Of a stretch of DNA of 64,000 bases, positions 58,801 to 64,000 are shown one piece after another (position 1 is the stretch's first letter; every line of letters starts with the position of its first letter). The translations under genes were made by a program, and so were the position numbers. The notes below the pieces were generated by a model. That model did no database searches. It had not been told where the DNA came from and worked only from the letters and a program-made list of their open reading frames with translations. The stretch is from assembly GCF_014333525.1 (NCBI RefSeq), contig NZ_JACSCX010000001.1, positions 1,100,372-1,164,371 of the forward strand, read 5' to 3'. This stretch comes from Hymenobacter puniceus (GTDB lineage Bacteria > Bacteroidota > Bacteroidia > Cytophagales > Hymenobacteraceae).

Positions 58801-61054
58801 CAACGAGCTGCGCTACACCACGGCCACCGGCGCCATCTTCGCCAATAACCTGGAGTTCAGCCGCAACAACCGCAGCCTGAAACTACAAACGCTGCCCGGC
58901 GCGCAATATCCGCTGCAGCTGAACATGCAGAACCTGGAATTAAACGGCCTGGGCCGCGCTGCCGGCCTGCAGGATTCGCTTATTGCCGGTACCCTCAACG
59001 GGCAGGCCCTCGCCCTTAGCTTGGGCCAGCCGACACAGGCATTCACTGCCGACGCAACGCTCAGCAACCTGGTTTACAACAAAACGGTGGTCGGCGACGT
59101 GAACCTGAAAGCCACCAACCCTACCGCCAACCGCTACAACGTAGACGCCCGCCTCACCAACGCCCAGGGCGCCGACGTGCGAGCCATAGGGTACTATCTG
59201 GCCACGCCGCCCGACCCAATTCGCTTTGATGTAACCGTTAACCGGTTTGATTTGAAAATGGCCGAGCCATTTTCGGCCGGGCAGCTGCGCGAAGGGCTCG
59301 GTGGTTTGACGGGCAGCATCGTGGTGACAGGCACCGCCGCCCAGCCCATCATCAACGGCGCGCTTACTACCACCGCTGATGCCGGCCTGACGCTCACCCA
59401 ACTGGGCTCCGACTTCCGCATGCCCAACCAGACGGTGCAGTTCAACCCACAGAACATTGCCTTCGACAACTTCACTGTTCTGGATTCGCTGGGCAACAAG
59501 GCGGTAGTGGATGGCCGCATCATCGTGCCCAACTACGCCGACGTCAACTCCTACCGCTTCAACCTCAACGCCACCACCGATGACTTCCTGGCCGTCAATA
59601 GCCGCGCCGCCGACAACGAGTTATTCTATGGCAAACTGGTACTGGACTCCGACACGCGTATCAGCGGCAACCTGAATCTGCCCGTGCTCAACACCAACGT
59701 GCTAGTAGAAGAAGGCTCCGACCTAACTATTGTGGTGCCCAACGACGAAGCCGGCCTAGTCGCTACCGACGGTATCGTGGAATGGATTGACAAGAGCGCA
59801 CCCGTTGATACGATGCTGGCCCGGCAGCTGGCCTTGGATTCCGCCAAAACCGCCGCCGGCTACGACATCACCGCCCGCATCACCGTCCGCGACAACACGC
59901 CGTTCACCCTCGTCATCGACCCGATTTCCGGCGACAACCTAAAGGTGCGGGCCGAGGGCACGCTTAACACGGCCATTGACCCCACCGGCACCATTAGCCT
60001 CACCGGCCGCCTCGATGTGACCGACGGCGCCTACAACATGTCGCTCTACGACTTGGCGTCGCGCGAATTCAAGATTGGCTCCGACAGCTACATCGTCTGG
60101 AGCGGCGACCCTTACAATGCCCAGCTTAACATTGCGGCCATCTACAACGTGAAGGCCGCGCCGGCCGAGCTGCTGGCCGCGCAAGGCGTAGCCGACGAAA
60201 CGCTGAGTGCGGTGGGCCGCAATCAGCTCCCGTTTCAGGTTTTCCTGAACGTCACCGGCGAGTTGCTGAAGCCTGTCATCGGCTTCGATATCCGCTTGCC
60301 CGAGGAGTCGCGCTCCGAGTTGCGTGGGCCAATTGAAGCCCGTTTGGCTCAGCTGCGCCAGCCCAGCGAGGCGTCGGAGCTGAACAAGCAGGTGTTTTCG
60401 CTGATGGTGCTCAACCGCTTCATGGCCGACGACCCTTTCAAAAGCAGTGGCGGCAACATCGTGGCCGACCAGCTGCGAGGCTCCGCCAGCCAGGTACTCA
60501 CACAGCAGCTCAACAACCTCACCGGCTCCTACCTCTCCAATCTGGGTGTGGAGTTGGGCGTAAATTCTTATGCCGACTACAGCAGCGGTGCCGAGAAAAC
60601 CCGCACCGACCTCAACGTAGCCGTGCGCCGCCAGCTGCTTAACAACCGCCTCACTGTCCGCCTTGGCACCGATGTGCCGCTGGGAGGCGGCAACCAAGCC
60701 AGCCAGGGCCAGAATCAGGCTGGCATCAGCTCGTTTGCTGGTGATGTGAGCATCGAATACAACGTGCTGGCGAACGGCCGGATTCGGCTACGGGCCTTCC
60801 GCAACAACGCCTACGGCGACATCGACGGACAGTTTGTGCGCACCGGCGCCTCGCTCATCTTCCAGCGCGACTACCGCGACCTAGCCGACCTGTTCAAGGG
60901 CATTGATGATACGGTGAAGGAGGAGGTAAAGCAAAACCGCCGCCGCCAGCGCCAGGAAAAGAAAACCGCGCAGGATTCAGTCCAAGCCGTTACGTCGGAG
61001 CTGCGGCGCGACACTACGCGTACCGCACAGCGGCCGGCCACCTCCGGCCGCTAG
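55838..61054 (+). CDS. TamB-like translocation/assembly protein (DUF490)
   Basis: About 1720-1740 residues. The first conventional start is a GTG at 55901, but the frame is open back to 55826, and the codons before 55901 encode PTYARRALYALLGLVAFV, a positive flank plus the first half of the membrane anchor. The true start is therefore probably upstream, maybe the ATC at 55838, since no ATG/GTG/TTG is available there. A long beta-rich AsmA/TamB-like shaft follows, and the C-terminal about 400 residues carry the DUF490 TamB domain (TLNTAIDPTGTISLTGRLDV, EFKIGSDSYIVWSGDPYNA). TamB-type proteins form lipid-transfer bridges across the periplasm to the outer membrane. The next gene, 40 bases on, encodes the outer-membrane partner type. 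Confidence 0.85.
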   Translation: MNSLPTYARRALYALLGLVAFVLLLVIGVVVALQFPSVQDYAANKAAGYLQDKIGTEVRIAKFRTDFKHALSLEGVYIEDQKGDTLLSVGRLGVDLDLWALTKSEINLKELELNDGRLAISRTLPDSVSNYDFIINAFTTADTATTAPADTTAGFKYDIGDLRLTNIRLTYDDQVEGMNVRTKVGELAVAMDAVDVDQSIYKVDEATLRNTAISIAQTKTAPLDTAVAEPLALTFGLNKALLSNVSLTYKNDPSAQFISTRVGEAEITTDNIDLINSRVALNTVKLRNTSIAYAQNENVPVEKRLVNPAEVVRDLNDAVEGATGQPSNWVVTLNRSDIRGVDVAFDNFDEPRQRTRLPALDYNHLKFSDLVLNVENLRYSENSTTGRINQLAGREQSGFRIDSATADVVFDSVQTRLTNLDLITPHTRIRQTLGMRYKSLDALADTRQLPNLGIEGDLRNVRLGFRDILYLAPDLAGTAPFNTGPNQSVLLSGRVSGRVGDMRIQGLEFVGFRNTIVKASGRIQGLPETDRRLYTDLRIQQFTTSEADIRMLAPKGTIPPGYNIPPRMTVAGTFRGRPSAMLFDADLRATTTYGNIAAKIDLGAGPKGQEPITAVFSTQNLNVGRILNDPTIGTVTANGRLRGRGGLDPNLLRGQLTANVQRATYNGYTYRGITANVGIDRNRYVIDAKSRQDPNLNLDLLATVDLRNASNPSYSVERLNLRGANLTALGFYTGGDLRVQGDLTANLSGSDANTLNGTFSGRNIIIVRDNQTIPLDSVSGRIVQRPGRTEVVFNSNVADFNLQGNTRLGDLATVLQEHIDRYFDLPGVRYRPSATYRQFTFDADVKNTRLVQKLVPDLKQLTPFKLTGSFDSRAANLQLNTRIPRIVYMGYALDSLKFNVSSDAQELDYGLGLRQISQDTTLRIPNPTLAGSVQNNQIGTRLRIAESDSAERLNMAGVLRVLGGGDSYAFSFDPKLMLDRVAWNITPGNELRYTTATGAIFANNLEFSRNNRSLKLQTLPGAQYPLQLNMQNLELNGLGRAAGLQDSLIAGTLNGQALALSLGQPTQAFTADATLSNLVYNKTVVGDVNLKATNPTANRYNVDARLTNAQGADVRAIGYYLATPPDPIRFDVTVNRFDLKMAEPFSAGQLREGLGGLTGSIVVTGTAAQPIINGALTTTADAGLTLTQLGSDFRMPNQTVQFNPQNIAFDNFTVLDSLGNKAVVDGRIIVPNYADVNSYRFNLNATTDDFLAVNSRAADNELFYGKLVLDSDTRISGNLNLPVLNTNVLVEEGSDLTIVVPNDEAGLVATDGIVEWIDKSAPVDTMLARQLALDSAKTAAGYDITARITVRDNTPFTLVIDPISGDNLKVRAEGTLNTAIDPTGTISLTGRLDVTDGAYNMSLYDLASREFKIGSDSYIVWSGDPYNAQLNIAAIYNVKAAPAELLAAQGVADETLSAVGRNQLPFQVFLNVTGELLKPVIGFDIRLPEESRSELRGPIEARLAQLRQPSEASELNKQVFSLMVLNRFMADDPFKSSGGNIVADQLRGSASQVLTQQLNNLTGSYLSNLGVELGVNSYADYSSGAEKTRTDLNVAVRRQLLNNRLTVRLGTDVPLGGGNQASQGQNQAGISSFAGDVSIEYNVLANGRIRLRAFRNNAYGDIDGQFVRTGASLIFQRDYRDLADLFKGIDDTVKEEVKQNRRRQRQEKKTAQDSVQAVTSELRRDTTRTAQRPATSGR

Positions 61055-61094
61055 CTGCCTATAGTCGCCGGTTTCTGCGGCGCTTCACCACCGT

Positions 61095-63473
61095 ATGATT
61101 TTCTCGAAACCGCCTGTTTTCCGCATGATGCCTTCTTTCTTTTGTCGCACTATTCCAGTTGCTGTAGCGCCATCTGCTGGCCCAGCTTGGGCATGGCGGC
61201 CTTCTGTTGCGCTGTTGGTATTGTTGTTGGTTGCCAGCTGCTCTGGCACCAAGTTCGTTCCGGAAGGCAGCTACCTTTACACGGGAAGCAGCGTCAAGTT
61301 GCAGTCCACCGACCCTATTCCCAACGAAGCAGCCCTCACGACCGAACTGACGGCCGTTATTGCGCCCAAGCCTAACACCTCGTTGCTGGGTGCCCGCCCC
61401 AAGCTCTATTTCTGGAACATGGGCCAAGGCAAGACCAAGGGATTAGGCAAGTGGCTGGCCGATAAATATGGCGAAAAGCCGGTCTTACTCAGTGAAGTGG
61501 ACACCCAACAGGTGAAAAACCTGATGGCCAACCGCCTCAACAACAACGGCTATTTCAAGCCGGTGGTCCACAGCAAAGTCGAAAAGAAGGACCGCACCGC
61601 CACCGTTGATTATCTGGCACAGGTAGGCAAGCCTTACCTCATCAAGCAGATTCAGTACCCCGAGCGTGACACCTTGCTTGATCGGGCTATTCGGGCCACG
61701 CAGGCCGGTTCACTCCTCAAAGTCGGCGAACCTTACAATCTGCAGAAACTCATCAATGAGCGAATTCGAATTGATGCAGCCTTGAAAAACCAGGGCTATT
61801 ACTATTTCACTCCCGACTATCTGCTGTTCCAGGTGGATAGCACCCTCGACAATCAAGCTAATATCTACCTGAAGGTAAAGGGCTCTATCCCAAAGCGCGC
61901 TGCCCAGCCTTATGTGCTTAACCGCGTCAGCCTTAACACCGATTATTCGCTCTCCGATACCGCCTCCCAGGGCCGCCCGCCCATCATCTACCAAGGCTAC
62001 CGCTACTATCCGGATGAGAAGATGTTCAAGGCCAAGGCCATCACCAACGCCACATTCCTCTACCCGGATAGTGTCTACCGCCGCCGCCGTGCCGACCAGA
62101 CCTTAAGCCGCCTCATGAGCCTGGGCACGTTCAAGTTCGTCGACATCCGCTTCCGCCCGGCTCGCAACCAACCCGACTCGGCTGAATACGGCCACCTCAA
62201 CGCCTTTGTGCGCATGACGCAGGTGCCGAAGAAAAGCCTCCGGGCCGAAGTGGCGCTGGTCAGCAAATCCAATGGCTTCGTTGGTCCTGGCTTCCGGATT
62301 CAGTTCCGCAACCGTTCCGCCCTGCGCGGCGCCGAACAGTTACTCATCAACGTCACGGGCGCTTTCGAAAACCAAACCAAGACCGGTACCAACGCCATTG
62401 GCCTCACCTCCTACGAGCTAGGCGCCGATGCCCAGCTTATCGTACCCCGGCTCATCACGCCGCCCTTTGATATCCGCCTGCGCAACTCCGATTTCCAGCC
62501 CCGCACCACGTTCGGCGCCGGCTACAAGTACGTGCAGCGCCTCGAAGCCTTCCAGCAGGATGCCTTCAGCCTCAACTACGGCTACACCTGGAAAAACAAA
62601 ATCACCAATGAGCACGAACTGCGCCCCATCGACCTGCAATACCTGCGCTTGGGTAATGTTTCGCCAGTGTTCCAAGATCTGCTTGATAACAATGCGTTCC
62701 TAGCAAATAGCTTTCGTCAGCAGTTTATCTTGGGCAGCAGCTACCGCTACACCTATAATCAGCAAACCCTGGAGCAGCGCCGCAACCAAATCTACTTCAG
62801 CGGGGGCGTTGAGGTGTCCGGTAATGCTGCCTACTTACTCAGCAACCTCACCGGCCAAACCAAAGAACAGAACCCCGACGGCACGAAAGCCTACACATTC
62901 ATTGGTCAGCAGTTTTCGCAGTACACCAAAGTTGACTTGGAACTGCGCAACTACCTCCGCACTTCCTCCGACCCTACCAGCGGCAACAAGATTGCCACCC
63001 GTGTCCTGATTGGTGCCGGCCTGCCCTATCTCAACTCCAGCGTGCTACCCTACCTCAAGCAATATGGTATCGGCGGCCCTAATAGCGTCCGCGCTTACGC
63101 TGCCCGCGGCATTGGCCCGGGCACCTACAAACCCAATACAGAACGTCTCACCAACTTCTACGACCAAGTTGGCGACCTGCGCTTCGAAGCCAATGCCGAG
63201 TATCGCCAAGACTTATTTCCCTATGTGAAAGGAGCCTTGTTTGTAGATGCTGGCAATATCTGGCTGGTCAACGAAGATCCTGACCGCCTAGGAGGCAAGT
63301 TTGAACCCAGCAAATTCTTAAATCAACTAGCCATAGGTGCCGGTGCCGGTATCCGCATCGACGTCCAGTTCTTCGTCATCCGTTTCGACGCCGCTATGCC
63401 CATCCGTGCACCATATGGCACGCCAGATGACAAAGCACCTCGTCTAAACATTGCCATTGGGTATCCCTTCTAG
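61095..63473 (+). CDS. TamA/BamA-family outer-membrane protein, lipoprotein-like
   Basis: 792 residues. The N-terminus has VASCSG at Cys49, a lipobox-like end of a long leader; ATGs at 61125/61128 give a more usual signal length. POTRA-like domains lie at about 60-330 (LMANRLNNNGYFKPVVHSKV, GEPYNLQKLINERIRIDAALKNQGYYYF). The Omp85 barrel follows from about 380, with the GGPNSVRAY/GIGPG loop and a final strand ending IAIGYPF, the aromatic C-terminus needed for assembly. With the TamB-like gene 40 bases upstream it forms a TamA/TamB-type operon for outer-membrane biogenesis. A 27-base-arm terminator follows. Confidence 0.9.
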   Translation: MIFSKPPVFRMMPSFFCRTIPVAVAPSAGPAWAWRPSVALLVLLLVASCSGTKFVPEGSYLYTGSSVKLQSTDPIPNEAALTTELTAVIAPKPNTSLLGARPKLYFWNMGQGKTKGLGKWLADKYGEKPVLLSEVDTQQVKNLMANRLNNNGYFKPVVHSKVEKKDRTATVDYLAQVGKPYLIKQIQYPERDTLLDRAIRATQAGSLLKVGEPYNLQKLINERIRIDAALKNQGYYYFTPDYLLFQVDSTLDNQANIYLKVKGSIPKRAAQPYVLNRVSLNTDYSLSDTASQGRPPIIYQGYRYYPDEKMFKAKAITNATFLYPDSVYRRRRADQTLSRLMSLGTFKFVDIRFRPARNQPDSAEYGHLNAFVRMTQVPKKSLRAEVALVSKSNGFVGPGFRIQFRNRSALRGAEQLLINVTGAFENQTKTGTNAIGLTSYELGADAQLIVPRLITPPFDIRLRNSDFQPRTTFGAGYKYVQRLEAFQQDAFSLNYGYTWKNKITNEHELRPIDLQYLRLGNVSPVFQDLLDNNAFLANSFRQQFILGSSYRYTYNQQTLEQRRNQIYFSGGVEVSGNAAYLLSNLTGQTKEQNPDGTKAYTFIGQQFSQYTKVDLELRNYLRTSSDPTSGNKIATRVLIGAGLPYLNSSVLPYLKQYGIGGPNSVRAYAARGIGPGTYKPNTERLTNFYDQVGDLRFEANAEYRQDLFPYVKGALFVDAGNIWLVNEDPDRLGGKFEPSKFLNQLAIGAGAGIRIDVQFFVIRFDAAMPIRAPYGTPDDKAPRLNIAIGYPF

Positions 63474-63481
63474 AACTAACA

Positions 63482-63537
63482 CTTCCGCTAAATGAAGAAG
63501 GCCGCGCATCTGCGCGGCCTTCTTCATTTAGCGGAAG
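63482..63537 (+). terminator. 27-base-arm terminator after the tamB-tamA-like operon
   Basis: Arms 63482-63508 and 63511-63537 are exact complements with a TC loop (CGCTAAATGAAGAAGGCCGC core). It lies eight bases past the stop codon. Confidence 0.85.
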
Positions 63538-63900
63538 CAGCAAGTCTTAAATTGCTGAAAATCAGTTTAGACGATGACCTAATTCAATTTAGCAGTTGAT
63601 AAGTAACAACCAAAAGACTGAAGCTTTTAAAGTAATTCAATCCCACAAGAGCTATTAAAATCAGCATTGAGCCATTATGTGGCATCTCACTGCCAAGGCT
63701 TTATGAGCAGAGCTATCTAAGGGTTATAGCGGCGTTGCTAAACGGTCATCTGATCATCCGAAGTAAGTTCGCATATTCATCACCCAGCCTCCGATTCCTG
63801 CTGTAGACTCCAGAGTATTAGGAATGCCTGGCACCAGCCTTACCAGTTGGCTTACCAGCTAGCAAGCAACAGGTGCCTATTGGCTTAACCACAAACAGTA

Positions 63901-63949
63901 AGCGGCCCCCGCGCCGGCCTCCGCAGGGGAGGCCGGTCCGGGGGCCGCT
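63901..63949. repeat. GC-rich hairpin at the window end
   Basis: AGCGGCCCCCGCGCCGGCCT plus CC (63901-63922) pairs with GGAGGCCGGTCCGGGGGCCG plus CT (63928-63949) with one mismatch and one G-T pair. It could be a terminator of a minus-strand gene beyond the window or a repeat element. Confidence 0.6.
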
Positions 63950-64000
63950 CGGCTGTGGCCGCACACCCCGTGCCGGGGCGGGCCACAAAGACAGTAAGGT

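Larger units (their letters stand above)
63474..64000. other. Terminal non-coding region
   Basis: Bases 63482-63537 are a terminator. From 63540 to 63900 I see no credible reading frame; the sequence is AT-richer than the genes. Bases 63901-63949 are a GC-rich hairpin. The last 50 bases (GTGCCGGGGCGGGCCAC...) are GC-rich and unassigned. Confidence 0.55.

Noticed and set aside
1..64000. tRNA, rRNA, riboswitch, integrase or intact transposase genes
   Set aside because: No cloverleaf, rRNA-like stretch, riboswitch core or DDE/tyrosine recombinase frame was recognised on either strand by eye. A tRNAscan/Infernal run would be needed to exclude small RNAs.

Overview
The window reads as chromosomal DNA of a high-GC Bacteroidota, most likely a Hymenobacter-type member of the Cytophagales. 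The signs are three secreted proteins with type IX secretion (T9SS) C-terminal sorting domains, many signal peptides and lipoboxes, TonB-domain proteins, a TamB/TamA-like pair, LytS/LytTR and one-protein hybrid two-component regulators, and Bacteroidota-type -7 promoter boxes (TAnnTTTG) in place of Shine-Dalgarno signals. I see no rRNA, tRNA, CRISPR array, intact insertion sequence or prophage. The species call is inference.

Layout. 1-4700: end of a PAP2-like gene, an SDR enzyme between two related hairpin elements, a PhyH-type dioxygenase, a WG-repeat protein and two adjacent TonB-domain genes. 4760-13069: HMG-CoA reductase with an extra N-terminal domain, secreted proteins of unknown function including two paralogous lipoproteins, homogentisate dioxygenase, a transglutaminase-like protein and a PDZ/S41 protease. 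13306-23648: RuvX-deformylase pair, DUF5694-like protein, LytS/LytTR pair, zinc phospholipase C-like protein, three small membrane proteins (DUF486, CD225, DUF2752), a histidine kinase remnant, a patatin fused to an outer-membrane barrel, and an alpha/beta hydrolase.

23868-33546: two T9SS cargo proteins, a bestrophin-like channel and an M16 peptidase pair, one catalytic and one without the zinc motif. 33855-41550: an oxidoreductase-rich stretch with a GH1-type glycosidase, a GMC dehydrogenase with its gluconate-2-dehydrogenase-type small subunit, an SDR carrying a histone-H1-like tail, and a convergent two-gene unit of a desaturase-like flavoprotein overlapping a polytopic membrane protein. 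41636-45146: a membrane histidine kinase followed by a REC-kinase-REC-AraC hybrid. 45938-55654: a CPYC-type thioredoxin-reductase-like flavoprotein, a giant T9SS beta-helix protein and a starch-binding 4-alpha-glucanotransferase. 55838-63473: TamB-like and TamA/BamA-like envelope assembly genes in one operon.

Intergenic space is rich in palindromes. Many are factor-independent terminators, several bidirectional. Others are dispersed inverted-repeat elements in at least four families (GTCATGC/GCATGAC arms, CCTCACCCC-type arms, GGCCCGGACTTC arms, TTTGTAGCTCGCG arms). The best candidates for undescribed biology are the flavoprotein-membrane protein couple at 39059-41550, the GH1/GMC/small-subunit cluster, the histone-tailed SDR, the kinase-to-hybrid relay and the palindromic element families. 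None amounts to an obviously new defence or mobile system.
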